Origin: Branchiostoma belcheri
Lineage: Eukaryota > Chordata > Leptocardii > Amphioxiformes > Branchiostomatidae
Reading direction: 5' to 3'
DNA: 64,000 nucleotides
NCBI RefSeq assembly: GCF_001625305.1
Contig: NW_017804675.1
Span: 873,552-937,551, forward strand
Part shown: positions 35,755 through 48,726 of the stretch, one piece after another
Position numbering within the stretch: the first letter of the stretch is position 1
Layout of the letters: every line of letters starts with the position of its first letter
Notes under the pieces: model-generated
The model's input: the letters and a program-made list of their open reading frames with translations, nothing else
What the model was told of the DNA's origin: nothing
Database searches by the model: none
Made by a program: the position numbers and the translations under genes

Positions 35755-36065
35755 GATAACATCTTGTACAGTACTTAAAGCATGGCTTGGTTACCTACAA
35801 CAAGTGTACAAACTACTAGTATGTTACACACAATCTTACAAGCCCATTACTAGCTTTCCTTGAAAAACCAATCAATCAATCAATCAATCATCTGCAGGCA
35901 TCAAGAAGATCACCAGGAAAAAAGTGATGTTGGGTGAAGCACTTTCTTTCATATCTATGTGTTAAGGTCTTGTACTTAAGCTTAAGCATGGCTTGGTTAC
36001 CTACAAAAACTACTGCAAAAGTTACACACAATCTTACAGGTCCTTTACTAGCTTTGAAGATCAAA
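35755..36065. repeat. Two-unit repeat with an internal (AATC)n tract
   Basis: AGCATGGCTTGGTTACCTAC, GTTACACACAATCTTAC and TTACTAGCTTT recur from about 35779 and 35985. CAAT/AATC repeats are at about 35869-35890. Confidence 0.8.
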
Positions 36066-36348
36066 GTAAAAACTAATGCTGGGTGAACCACTACTGTATC
36101 TATCATATGCTGCCACAATAAAAGAAAACGCAGGATAAACAAAAAGCGATCGGATCGGCATCGCTGTCACATCGTGATAACGGATTGCCCCGGTAAATCT
36201 CGAACACAAACATGGGCCAGGCTCCAAGGCCTCCGCTGATGGGTTTGCAAAACGGTTGAAGGGACGTAAAAGGACTAGACAGAGCTAACAACTCGCAGAG
36301 TACACTCAGTTATGGGTCACGGCCTGCCACTATGCTCAATGGGTGAGG

Positions 36349-36836
36349 CAGGGCTGGAAATACTGGGTGCATGTACACCAAATACTGCACCCAAATTTCG
36401 AGCCACATGCACCCAAATATTTCCGTAGAATTGTGTATGTCAAGACGTTAACTGTATAGTAGTATACGGCATCTAAGTGTCAGAAAAATCATTGTTGTAG
36501 TACAGGGCTCAAAATTCATTTTTGGGAATAGGTCCACTGGTAGTAAAAAATTGGGTGCACAAATTTTTTTTAGGTGCACCATAAAAAATAAATTACAATG
36601 TAGAATGTCAGCAAAAATTAATCATGTTTCGTTACTAAAGAAAAGTAATACAAGAATGATTTTATTATTTTTCTGACAATTGGATGTCAAGAATGTACTG
36701 TATACTACATGTACTATACATTTAACATCTTGACATGCGTAAGCCTACGAAAATATTTGGGTACACTATTGCACACAAAAAATTGGGTGCACAGCTCCAA
36801 ATTTGGGTGCGCCTCACACCCAGTATTTCGAGCCCT
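36349..36836. mobile_element. Long-arm foldback element with hAT-like ends, family D2
   Basis: It begins CAGGGCTGGAAATAC and ends GTATTTCGAGCCCT, flanked by GGGTGAGG (36341-36348) and GGGTGAGA (36837-36844). The arms (about 36349-36495 and 36670-36836) are imperfect inverted repeats, e.g. ATGTCAAGACGTTAACTGTA versus the complement of ATTTAACATCTTGACAT. The centre begins with a second CAGGGCTCAAAATTC at 36503, suggesting nesting. Confidence 0.72.
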
Positions 36837-37124
36837 GGGTGAGAGTGTGTTGCCGAATAAAGAGCTAGTTTCGCAGCAGTGGGGGGATGTGCTCTGGTTA
36901 GGTGGTCAAGGAGGCAGAAACCATTATCATGCGAGTCGCAGGGCCACCTGTGCTGAGACAATGGTGGAGGAACGTACAGGTGTGCAGGAAGAGGTGTAAT
37001 GTTGAAGTAACAGGGCAGAAGGTGTGTAAGGAGGCAATTAAGGGATCAGCATGACTTAACGGTTAAGGGGCAAGAAACCACTGTTACATGTCTGCGATAA
37101 GGGGACTGCACAGCTATGAGGAAA

Positions 37125-37415
37125 GATATAACAGAGAGAAGACTGAAAGAAAACTGGACATATTATGTTGTAGTGAAAGTGTAAGATAGACATCCCTGAG
37201 TAAAAATAAACATTCAAATGGTACAAAGAGAAAGACCAGAAGAAAGCTGGACAATGTTATTTTGTAGTGATTGAGATAACCTTACATAAGAAGTAAGAAA
37301 AAACACTCAAAACATACAAAAAGAGAAACACCAAAACTAGACAATGTTATATCATAATAGTGAAAGAACAGAGATAGATATACATATGAAGTAAGAAAAA
37401 ATACAGACTGAAAAG
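37125..37415. repeat. Tandem array, three units of about 95-100 bp
   Basis: AAAGAGAAAGACCAGAAG, CTGGACAATGTTAT, TAGTGA and ACATAAGAAGTAAGAAAAAA recur with period about 100 bp. Confidence 0.75.
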
Positions 37416-38394
37416 ACATTTGACTTTAACTCCTGACAGTAAATTTAGCAGTAAAGGCCTAGTAAGGATAATTTCCAGCTACTTTCATGCCCCAAAATAT
37501 GCTGACATGCCAGAAAAATAGTCTCATTTTCATTCAGCCACCAGGAAATCGGAGGTAATTTTTCTTGCCCGATCTCCCACGGGACTGTTGGACCCCGTAT
37601 CGTGTAACACATAAGTGCAGAACATTATTAGAGCATGAATTATTAAACCATTATTCATAATACACCTTCAAAAGGAATTGTTGACTGTTGCAACGAGGGG
37701 TTAGGACACAAAGGTGAAACTATGCATGTCCCTGAAAATTCCTTCATTCTAATGTTTCAAACATACACAATCAAGGACATTATTATACATGATGTCCTTG
37801 ATACAATGTATATCAATTATGATATTTAGACATATACAACCTGAAGCATGGTCTACTAGATATAACTGTTGCTATGTTTCAAACTAAGTTTGTGAACCGA
37901 AATTCTACACTTCTGTAGCCAAGTAGAGTAATTTTACGCATGAACTTTCTTGCTAATAAAATATTCTATACAAGAGTTATAGTTATACTTTATCCTAGTA
38001 TCTTCTACCCTAAACTGATGAAATCCTACTGCAACACTATTATTCATGACTGCAAAATTAATTTCTTTCTGAAAAAGGAACATTTGTTTGATTTTATCAA
38101 CTGTCAATTTTTCACTCTCTCAAGCTTCTGATATGAACAAAACAATTGTGTCTCTTTTTATCAATCAACCAATCAGCTCACCTCTTATTACTCAGTCTGT
38201 TTCCCTTCCTGATTAAAACAACACCAAATCTGTAACCAATTTTCTGATTGGCTGTCAAGATGACACAATCAATTACAGCTTTGAAACCCTTCCTACTGGC
38301 AAACTTTTTGACACAACCCTTCTAGAGTTCACACTTTTGATTTCTTTGACTTTCAGACATTTATTTTCATGTTGGTTTTTTAATGTAGGCTTTT

Positions 38395-38485
38395 CTGACA
38401 ACCCTCCAGTGTCACTGAAGCTAGTGGATACTAGCTGAAACGTCTGACCGTTTCCAAAATCATATCCAGTTGCTTGATTAACTGT
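38395..38485 (-). repeat. Dispersed repeat J, long copy
   Basis: It reads GTGTCACTGAAGCTAGTGGA, ACTAGCTGAAACGTCTGACC, TTTCCAAAATCATATCC, AGTTGCTTGATTAACTG, antiparallel to the 20373 and 47898 copies. Confidence 0.8.
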
Positions 38486-39412
38486 TTTTCGTGTATTTCA
38501 TATTATCTTCCCGTTTAATATCATAATCTTTCAATCTACGAAAGAATTAATTTTGTGTTGGCTGACCCTGACCTGACCCAAAAATGTACCTTATCATAGC
38601 ACCCAGCTTTCCTTCCAAACACAATCTTCGATAAACAGGAAAAATCATTCTGATGTTTCTCCAACATGACTTTATAACGTTCCCAAGGGGTCATGATAAG
38701 ATCATGTTCCCTCGGTTAGTCAGTGTGAGAACGTGTTACTATCCTTCCTGGGTTCGTTTTACTCCAGGCAACCCGCGATTTCACCAGACGCAAGCTGAAA
38801 CCTGTTTCCATTGATAAACTCCGCGCGGCACTTTTATTTCATATCTCTCAATAAAAATCTGCTTCGCTGCTGTCCCCTCGGCTTGGTAGACGCAAGTTGC
38901 GCTGCGGGCACTCAAGTTGACTCAATTTTTTTTTCTTGCTTAGGGAGTTAGAGTGCTCCCTGTTTTCATAGATTAGGTACTTTTGCGAATTATCGAGCTA
39001 TGTAAACACAGTATCAGGTTTACAAAAAATAACCAACCGTTCCAAAACCCGTTACCAAGGCAAGGGTCTCTCAAGTCCCAGTTTGCGATTTTGTACACGT
39101 CGATCACAAATTTTTTAATGTTTTCCCTTTGTAAGTTCTCTCGAGTCCCGGTTTGCGATTTTGCCCACGTCGCTGGCGAATTTTGTTATGTTTTCCCTTT
39201 GTAAGGTCCCACAAAGCCCCAGCTATGCGTTAATGTAATTTGGGGAATCAGAAGTATAATGTTACACCTGGAAGGTGGTACTTGGGGGAGGGAAACACCA
39301 TTAGGAAGATTGGGCCGCCACACCTCAGGATTGCCTAATATAAACATTGCTCTCACCTTACCTACATGTACTGTACTGCTAGTCACTATGATTTTTCCAA
39401 AGGTTGGGCTAA

Positions 39413-39756
39413 GGCCACTCCAATTTAATTTGTTGGTTCTTGGATTTGCCTGCTTCATTTTTTTTCTGATTTGCAAAAGAAGAAAAATATTCAGGTTCTG
39501 AATCAAAACCAAAATGCTCATATTTTGTCCCGAACTGTTGAAGGAAGTCCCTTCTCTTCAGAGTTGTTACAGTTTCTCCATCTATCAATGCTGTGGTTTG
39601 ATTGTTTGAATTACAAACCAGTCTGGTATGTCTATGACTTCATGGCTCCTATTATAGCATAGGATGTCTAGGTCTGTTTTAATTTTTTTTTCGCCCTGCC
39701 GATTCACATTTTTTCTAAAAAAAATCTGAGAACCAACAAATCAAATCGGTATGGCC
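39413..39756. mobile_element. Inverted-repeat element, family G, with TAA target duplication
   Basis: The ends are GGCCACTCCAATTTAATTTG then TTGGTTCT and, reversed, GGCCATACCGATTTGATTTG then TTGGTTCT. TAA precedes (39410-39412) and follows (39757-39759). A 3-bp TAA duplication with GGCCA-type ends fits PIF/Harbinger MITEs. No coding capacity. Confidence 0.75.
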
Positions 39757-41295
39757 TAATGTACAGAATGTATAGCATCCACCATTAAGTGGTCTATACA
39801 GGCTAATCTGGTCTAGCCTCCTGGACAGTCTGTGTGCTTTGAGTTCTGTCAACTTGTAACATGACGTCTAGGGGTTCACAATGGTGGCATTTATGTAGGG
39901 AAAACTTTCACATCTGGGGGGGACACAATATTGGTTAATCGAATCAAAGGTTTTAACAGTTAGGTCTGCGGAACAGTAGCTTTAGCTGTAATGCACTTTT
40001 CTTCTTTTCTTCTCTTTCTTTCATGTGTTCTGAAGGATGAAATATTGGATAATGACATCAAAAGTTTCAAAGGTTTGGCCCGCAAAACGTTGAGTGTAAA
40101 AACTGGTTTAGACAATTTTGATGTGTTTTGTTTTGGGTTATTTTTGGCATGTTTTTAGGCTTTTTTAACAGGCTTTCTTTTTTGCACGAAACCCAATCCT
40201 GTGCTTGAAGAGTAGCGTTTTGTACGGTAACAGAAAGATTACATGAAACTGTTTCTTTTTCTTTCCCCGATCCATGTTGTTTTTGTTGCTACGATGCAGA
40301 TTTTCTTTAGCCAGAGAAACATCAACAAAACGCCTAACAACCTCCAGTTATGATGGCCTTCTCTTTATCCACATACAAACATCGTTAATCACGTTCGTTT
40401 ATAAAGAAACCCTTTTCTCTCCTTTGTGTGCTTTACCATTTCGCACAGACAAAGTTGAAACTGTCTTTACACATCAAAATTCCTTCTTGCTTTCGAGTAG
40501 TTTGTAGAGAAAACAGCTTCCTGGCCTAGAGTAAACATGAAGGTCTCATTAGAGGACCCTCCGCAAACCCACTGTTCAAATGTGCTCAAATCAATGGGAC
40601 TTTTTCATCTCATTAGAGAACATACATAACCAACTACTACTAGTACTACTGTTACACACAGGAGCAATAGGCCCAGCGCAAATAAACTTTGATCAGGCCT
40701 GCTCTCTAATTTGTCTGGGGTTTTGGATAGAGTAACGATGTTAGTTTAACAACATGAAAGCGAAATAAGCGAAATGTAAAGGCAATAGTATGCGAAGAAA
40801 GATTATCGCTTTGCCTATACATTACAAGGCTTGGGAAAACTGTTGCTACCACTTTGTAATGCTTACTTGCAGTATTAACAGTCGTAAACTACCAGTATCC
40901 AAAACTAATTATAGAAAGACCTAAAGCATTTGGGAAAATCTACCAGACGAGTACAACCCTGAAAATGTAGGAAAATCCTTGCACTGCATTTTCGCAGTTT
41001 CTTTCAAATGGCTTCCTAAATCTTGCAACAGAACACTAGTAGAATCGATAAACGCCCAAACCCAAAATCGCTACGGACAACGAAGACAGAAAGTTCATTT
41101 CTCTATCTCTGTATTGGATCCTGTGAATCCTCCTTCTAGCCGGAGACAGATTGACCAGCTTGACCCATTGAGACAGGGCTCTAGACTCTAGCCAGTCCTT
41201 TTCCGTCAGCCCAGGTTCATGATCGGACCTAAGAGGGACTCTGCTTGCAATCTAGCTATTCTAGGGGGGTCCGGGGGCAAATTTTGGGTTTTCAA

Positions 41296-41505
41296 GCCCT
41301 GCAAGCCCTTTTCCATAGAGCGTAATCGGCCGTTTTAATTCCACGTAGAGCGTAGACGGACCGCTCTAAAATTTTGCGTAGAGCGTATTCGCCGTTTTAA
41401 TTCTACGCAATGCATTGTAGCCACTTGGAATTTATCGTAAAGCGTAATCAAGAGGTTTCCGAATTCAGCGTAGAGCGTTGTCGGGACCCCCCCTTGCAGG
41501 CCCTC
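41296..41505 (-). mobile_element. Inverted-repeat element, family C1 (copy 3)
   Basis: Close in sequence to the 32167 copy: TAGAGCGTAATCGGCCG, TTTTAATTCTACGCA, AGCCACTTGGAATTTATCG, TAATCAAGAGGTTTCCGAAT and GGGACCCCCCCTTGCAGGCC. Confidence 0.82.
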
Positions 41506-41699
41506 AAAAACGGGTGCTAGCTAGAGCCCTGATTGAGGGGAACCATTCAAGCAACGAGGAGGTTCGCAAACAGAGGAAGAAGATTGGACCAAAAGGTTAA
41601 TGACTTGGACTGGAGCAGGAAGATTGTGGTCTCCGTAATTCTCTTCCAGGCTAATCGGGGAAAGCAGATGTGAGGCAAATTGAAGGCGTCACACCAAAA

Positions 41700-42160
41700 T
41701 AATTGGAAGGGTTAAGAATAGGTACAGAAACAGGTTTACAGAAAGTGTCTTGGTTATAAAGTGAGAGTGAACAGTAAGAATACACAATGACAATCATGAA
41801 ATATGGTATAGTGAGTTAAGAATAGGTACAGGGTGACAGGGTGGCCAACTGCTGCTTGGAAAATAAGGCAGTTGACTGAATGATTTCTAGTATGTAAATA
41901 GGACGTTTTTTTGTTCTGTCACATCATTATTACACCTCAGGCATTCTTGGAAATCGTGTCATTTCTTACACCGCACTCTCTAAAAACAGTCATCGCGTAA
42001 GAGACAGCTCTATATTGGCCATTTACACAAGCATTTCTGTATTGGCAAACCCTCAACTCAAAGAGGTTTACAGAAAGTGTCTAGGATATAAAGTGAGAGT
42101 GAAGAGTAAGAATGCACAATTGTGAAATATGGTACAGTCATTCACAGTTTGGAAAGGCAA
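41700..42160. repeat. Diverged tandem repeat
   Basis: AGGTTTACAGAAAGTGTCT, TATAAAGTGAGAGTGAA, AGTAAGAATRCACAAT and TGAAATATGGTA recur at about 41732 and 42064. AGTTAAGAATAGGTACAG and GGTTAAGAATAGGTACAG also recur. Confidence 0.7.
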
Positions 42161-42204
42161 GACCACAGGAAGCTAGTAATGTCTTCTTAGATATGATATT
42201 CCAG

Positions 42205-42540
42205 TTTTGGGATTCGTTACCAAGTTAAATTTCTTTCTAAGCAATTTATGTGCGAAGCCACTATCATTAGGTGAAATCTGAAAAGCAAGGGACAAAATCA
42301 GTTCCGACAAGAACAAATAGAAATGTTCCAAAACGCAATCAATCTAAACAAAGGTCGCAGATCAAACTGTGATTTGTAATCAAATTAAATTTCTTTCCAA
42401 GCAAAAATGTGTGTGATGGAACTATCATAAGTAGAAATCTGAAAAGACCAAGCTTCAGAATTGGTTACGACAAGAACAAATAGAAATGTTCCGAAAGGCA
42501 ATCAATCTAAACAAAGGTCGCAGATCAAACTCGTGATTAA
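42205..42540. repeat. Two-unit tandem repeat, about 165-170 bp, fairly young
   Basis: AAATTTCTTTCYAAGCAA, ACTATCATWAG, GACAAGAACAAATAGAAATG, TTCCRAAACGCAATCAATC and AAACAAAGGTCGCAGATCAA are almost identical between units. Confidence 0.88.
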
Positions 42541-42689
42541 CGTTACAGCTTTTAATAACGATGTTATCTGAGCGCCCGTAGCGTCGGCCGGAATACCGAT
42601 CCCCGTTCCCTCGTCCGGTTGATTTCTTGCCCAATTTTCCTCCCCACATTTCCGCATCAGTCATTTCCACTCGGACGCCTCCAACTAAT

Positions 42690-42957
42690 TTTACCACAGA
42701 GAAAATTTTATTCCAAAGCGTTGTTTGGCTATAAATAGCACACGGTTGCTACGAAGGAAAGGAAAAATGATGAACCGGTTTTTCTCTCTTCCCTCTATTT
42801 GGTACAAGTAGACATTGGGTCAGAAACACGTGCCTACAACTAATTTTGACACGGACAGAATTTTATTCTGCTGCACCATTCAGCTATAAATAGAAAAGCT
42901 GCTACGATTGAAAGAAAAAATGATGAACCGTTTTCTTTATCTTCCTGCTACTTGGTA
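42690..42957. repeat. Two-unit repeat, each with a perfect MEF2/TATA-like site
   Basis: Units share CAACTAATTTT, AGAATTTTATTC, CTATAAATAG, GCTACGA, AAAAATGATGAACCG and CTACTTGGTA-like blocks. CTATAAATAG (42729-42738 and 42884-42893) matches the MEF2 consensus YTAWWWWTAR and also resembles a TATA box. Confidence 0.7.
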
Positions 42958-44970
42958 GGTAAGAGAAGGTCAGGAACACATGCTGCAGAATTAACCTATA
43001 ATTTGCACTATTATGTGGTTATCCCTGTTATAGTGGTGGGCCCCCTCGTGTGTCTACATGACTACAATACGGCTAATGGGGAAATGTGTCGTGCTTTCTA
43101 CTCCGAGGGGGCGCGAAAACGGGGACAAACGCTGTCGTTCTTCATGTCCCTGCTACGTGACAAGCATTCGTTTGGGACATACTGCTTCTAGGTGCTCAAT
43201 GCTACTCTCCAAGCAGAGGTTTGGGCTTTGGCTTATTTTTGACATGTTTTGAAGCATTTTTACCTGGCTTTCTTTTTTGGAATGCCATCTTTATTTTTGT
43301 CAGCGTACTGGATACTGTCTTGCTAATTTGAAACTGTTATCTTTTTCTAGCCACGAAAAGATCTGCTTGGAGTTCAGCTCAATAGAAAAATGACGGGATG
43401 TAACACAAGTATTTCACAGTGTATCTTTGTGAGATCTATAGACTGGCTACTTCATTCTATTCTCTCTGGCTTTGTTGCTGTATTTGTTTGTTGCTGTCTT
43501 TGTTTGTTTCTGTCTTTGCGTATACAAAGTCTGCCATTTGCTTGTTTGTTTCCATCCTTGCAATTAGCCCTAGGGCATGAAGTTACAATAAAGTTTAACC
43601 TACATGTGTATAGAAAATATCATCTTAATTTGTGTACTACTACAAACAGGTTATATTACCTAGTCTATGAGTATTTTTACAGAGCATAGCTGTGAGAAAC
43701 ACAGGCAACAGAATGCCCAATTTACCACGGTTTGGGTTTGTAGTTCCTGTAGTGAAACAGGTGTGTTTTTCGGAGGCACCAGCTGGTCCAAACTGACAGA
43801 ACATGTCCGTCCTTTTGTGCTGACAAGATGGAAGAACGACTGGCAACAATGGCGGACATGGAGTCAAACGGTGAAGAATTTGTCCCTTTGTTTTCGGGAA
43901 TAAACTGTCTGCCCTCGTGGGAAATAAGGTCTAGTAATTAGCAGTCTTATGCTAATTAGGTTTTCCTCACCTATACAATGCGTTCGCACGACGTTATTCA
44001 AACAGGGCTTACAAGGATTTAAAACTCATTTGTGGGGTTCGTAATGAAAGGAACCAAATTTGTAATTATTTTGATTACACAAATGTCGCTGGGTGTTTCT
44101 TGCAGGATAAAACATGTCGAGTGGTGGATAGTGTGTTATGGGTCAACATGAATAACTTTCCGTGTGTAAACGGTGGTTTTTCCCTGACCACAAAATACCC
44201 AATCCCGCTTGACAGACAGACATGCAAGACACAAACCATACTGTGTTTCTAAGGCTTAACGTTGGAGACAGACATCAAACAACTGCTTGGAGTAAAGTCA
44301 TTCTTGAATTACTCCTTTCAAAGTTGCGGATGAAATATTACATTCCGATGTTGTTTTTTGTTGTTTTTGGCAGGATGGTCAATGTCAAGTGTGATCCAAC
44401 AGCCAGTTTTTCTGTTGTTTTTAGGGTTTGTTAAAGGACAGATTCCTTGAAAATGTTTCAATTTTGCAGTAAGATTTAATAGCCAATAAGCAAAGGTATC
44501 ATAGAGGAAAATCATTTATGTGTTTTCAAGCAGGATTTTCAAGTTTTTTGTAAGTTTTGAAGAAATTGTGAAGCGTTTTAGAGTAGATTCCTTACAAGTG
44601 TCTCAAGTACGTGACAAGATTTCTCTACATCTTAGAGTGTTCCGCCAAGTCAAGGAAATGATTCGGAAGAAGAAAATTACCCAGTGTTCGCAAGAGTCCA
44701 TACGCCCTCCAGCTGTAGTAATTACCACAATGCTCGTTAACACTTGTCGCTAACGAGAACACATTTCCTTAACAAACCGGGCTGTCTCAATACATCATGA
44801 CCCATCACCTGCACATGTCACCCAATCATCCCCACATTTACACCACACACCCTCATCACCATCAAACATCTAATACACCCTCAACACACATCCTCACCAC
44901 AGGTGAACCATCAGTTAGCCTGTCTACAAGCCCCACATTTCTATCCGAAAGCCCGGACACCTCAACCTTC

Positions 44971-45235
44971 TGGCCTAGAAAAAGATGTTGTGTTTCCTGT
45001 TTTCCAAACCGACCCTAGAAAAAAAATGCCAACCCCAGCCTTTTTTGTGTGGACTCCTACAATCCCCTCATTTCCATCTGAAAACCTGACTCCTCTCCAC
45101 TCCAACCTTCTGTTTATAAGGCCTAGAAAAAAGATGTTGTACATATATGTGTTTCCTGTTTCCCCGACCGACTGTAGAAAAAAGTTGCCATCCCTAGCCT
45201 TTTTTGGTGAGTGTGTGAACCCCTGCAAGAAAGAG
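44971..45235. repeat. Family H repeat, two further copies
   Basis: GGCCTAGAAAAAAGATGTTG, GTTTCCTGTTT, CCGACC-CTAGAAAAAAA-TGCC and CCCTAGCCTTTTTTG appear in both copies (about 44974-45050 and 45120-45205). Confidence 0.75.
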
Positions 45236-46227
45236 ACATACATACATTTTTCAAGCTGATCAACCTTTTCTAGCTCCATGATCTGACACCTGAGTGATGA
45301 AAACGTTGCACAATCGGTTTTCCAACATTGCCATTGAAAATTGCTACCGACTCCACTTTTTCAGGACTGAAACAGGAAACACAACATTTTTTTTCCTCCG
45401 CCTAAGTAAGACTGTCTCATCAGTCTTTGTCAGAGCCCATCTGACATGTTGGGGTTAAACAAAGGAGGACATGATTACAGGCTTGCAGCACTCTCACCCC
45501 AGGTGAGCTTGTACCTCCATTGTGCCGCCGCGTAGCTTCCATTTAGCGCCACAAAGGGACGAACCATTTTCTCAGCGGGACAGCTGCTTTGCAGCAAACC
45601 ACAGGATCGAAGAATAAGGAGGAAATTTTCAGTCTGTGACAGTCTGATCTTGTTTTCAAGACAACAACTTTCCCTTGTAATCACCTGGTTTAATGGCCAC
45701 TTTCAACAGGAAAGAAGTTTTTCTTGTATGTTACTTACTAGCTTGAGTACTTATTTTCCATGTATGTCTCTGTTTCTGTAGACTTATTAAAAATGTGCAA
45801 AAGGTTTGAGTACAGCTATTGAAGACAGCTCCTTTCAACAAGGATTCTTGTTTTAAGCACACAAGATAAGCAAGCTATTCCCAGCTATCAAGATCTCATT
45901 ATAGACAGGCCTGTATCTTTATATCCTTTATCTCTCTACTTATGAAGCTTTATGAGTTCAACGTGTAGAAACCACAAAGATACTGCACCTTCTGTTCTCA
46001 CTATTCCAATTCTTCCCGTCCTTAGTAACATAAGGCACGGGTAATGTATTTACAAGACAGGAGCCAACAGCTGTTCTATGGCACTGGGAATTTTTGCTTT
46101 CTTTATTCAGGACTGGCGTCGCGGAGTCTTGCATGTGTCCCTCCCCTTCCAGTCACATCTGTTCTGCTCCTTCTGTCCGGGCAACAAACTGCCTAGGCGA
46201 TTTTCCAAGGATTCTTCCATACATACA

Positions 46228-46535
46228 CAGGGATGGAAATATGTTTTTCTGCACATACCTGTACTGGTGCTACTCTGCTAGTAACACTGAAAATACCTGA
46301 ACCAGACAAGTTTACCTGCACCACTCAGAATTTGGAAACATTATGGATCATACAAAAAAGTGTTCAGGAACCATTGCCATAATTTCTTTTATACTTCATA
46401 AAAAGAGTCAAATAAAAATCCACATACACATATTATATTTAAAACCAGTGTACATGGCCTACTGCAGGTTAGGTACAGGTAGACATCAGAAATACCTCCA
46501 CTGACCTGCATATGCAGGTGGGATTTCAAGCCCAG
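46228..46535 (-). mobile_element. hAT-like element, family D (copy 3, reverse)
   Basis: The ends are CAGGGATGGAAATATG and (reverse) CTGGGCTTGAAATCC. Internal TTACCTGCACCACTCAGAAT and CAGGTAGACATCAGAAATAC are the reverse of the family D core. Confidence 0.7.
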
Positions 46536-46779
46536 ATAGAAGGAGAGAGAAAGAATGCAGGAAGCCCTGTGGGTAACATTGACACTGATCAGCCTGTAGT
46601 CTGCCTCTCTGGGCGGTACATTACTGATCTCCTGCAGGAAAACCTTGGCTTTTAATCTGTGTCGGAGGAGGGGGAATGAAAAAGATATCAGAAACTGTCC
46701 GGGGACCCGAAACAAGACTGACTGCCGCCCTGTAGAAATGGTATACACTACACAGTAGGTCCAACACAGGCTGCTATAG

Positions 46780-47048
46780 CAGGGCTCAATGCATGTTAGT
46801 GCAGGTAGAATGTAGCTGTACAGGTATTTCTGATGTCTACTTGCAACTTACCTGCAATTGGACATGTACTTAGTGAATTTTTGTTTGCTGCATTGACTGT
46901 TAATGTTATGGCATATAAAGCATAAAAGAAGTACGATCCATAGTTCTTAATATTCTTAGTGGTGCAGGTAAAATTTGTCTGATGCAGGTAATTTTCAATC
47001 TCACTTGCACCAGTGCAGGTATGCAGAAAAAAAGCAATTTCAAGCCCT
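46780..47048 (+). mobile_element. hAT-like element, family D (copy 4)
   Basis: It starts CAGGGCTCAATGCATG and ends GCAATTTCAAGCCCT, with AGTGCAGGTAGAAT, CAGGTATTTCTGATGTCTAC and GTGGTGCAGGTAAAATTTG. It is inverted relative to copy 3, 245 bp away. Confidence 0.72.
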
Positions 47049-47897
47049 CTGTCTCTCTCTCTCTACAGAAATGTCAACATTTCCATCTACATCCGGACTG
47101 GAATTCGAGAGCAGTTTTTCCCCGGAAAGATGTCAAGAGAAACCTCTCCTATCTTCCATCAAACAACCTCTCGGAGTGAAATCACTTCTGACAGCGAAAT
47201 GCTAGAATTTACATACGGAAATGTCAGGAATACAGGATGGTAGAAACGGACTGTCAACAGATATTGTATCACATCCAGACATCTTTCTACAAAGCACACG
47301 GAGAAAGAATTTTCCCTCCTTTATTATCGTCTTTAAGAAAAATCGCCAGGTAGCCATGGGTGTTCCTTATCACCTGGCCCAAGACGTTGCTTCCTTCGGT
47401 TTCGGGTTTTAGCTAATTATCTTAACGAAGCAAGACAATGCGGACTGCAGGAGCAGAACTAAACATGCCCAAAATGATTCTGCTCGCAAATTTAGATGGC
47501 GCTCGTATCAGTAAGTTGTGCGACTTTGGAATGTACCAAGCAGGCATGTAATTTGGGAGGGGACAGTTTTATCTATCAATAAAGATTATAATAGATCTAT
47601 ATTTGTCCTTGGTTGCCCTCAAAACTCAGGCCCACTCACGTGACATTGGGATTTCTTTATCCCCACCAAGGACAGGATTTGGAGCTTTGGGCCACAGTAG
47701 TTTATATCCTTGGTTCTCAGAGAAGAAGATTCAGCAAAATGGAAACAAAACACTTTTTGAATCTGACTATCATTTACTACGATAGACCACCAATGTATAG
47801 ACTTCAACTCAGACTGTGTTTCACCTTGATCTTCTATTCAAGTATTATTTCTTTATATGTTGGTGAAGGTTAGACATCCAGGTAATAAGATTTGCCA

Positions 47898-47995
47898 AAA
47901 AACAGTTACTCAAGCAACTGGATATGATTTTGGAAACGGTCTGACGTTTCAGGTAGCATCCACTACTTTATGTCAGTGACACTGGAGAGTTGTCA
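47898..47995 (+). repeat. Dispersed repeat J, long copy
   Basis: AAACAGTTACTCAAGCAACT, GATTTTGGAAACGGTCTGAC, TTTCAGGTAGCATCCACTA and GTCAGTGACACTGGAGAGTT. Confidence 0.8.
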
Positions 47996-48726
47996 GAAAA
48001 GCAGGTTTGTAAGTATGAACTATTGGTTGAAATACAAAAAAGTGAATATTATTTCTTTATTTCCGGGAGCCGATAAATTGATTTGGAGTTGCCCTAATCC
48101 CCTTACCTGAAGTTTGAGAGTCCGACTGTGGGGAGGAGAATACTAATTTTATACAAGCGATCCATCATTGAGCATTCTGCTGACCCGGGGCAAGTCTGTC
48201 GTTTGTCACAAGTGTGCATCGGGATCCTTTCCGCTACAAAAGAAACGCTCAAATTCCTTCCCGTGTAGCACATTAATTTTGAGAAAAAAAGTGAATAGTT
48301 ATCTACCAAACGTTCTACAAATCATGATGCAGATTTTGGTATTTATTGCACTAAAGTTTTGCCTTATCAAATATCAAAATTAGACAATCATAACTACTTC
48401 TGCTTGTGTTTTCAGAACTGAAAATAGAAAAAAAACATCATAATACTGAATACAATATGCTTGTCTGCAGCTAAAAGATGTATTGTGAAGTTTTTGGTCA
48501 AGACATAAAATGTTAAAACTTTATATAAGTGTTGGAACAGGGGACTCGAATGAACCAAAAAGTCCTGAGTCAGTTCTAAAACCGCTGACTTGGCAGTGCA
48601 ACCAAACACACAATCTCCTTTCTCAGAACCCATGTCCTGTAGCACGCCACTGTCTGGTAAAACAATCCGCACGTCTCACTTTCAGACTTGTTGACTGAAA
48701 TGACATTCATTTCGGTACAACTCGAG

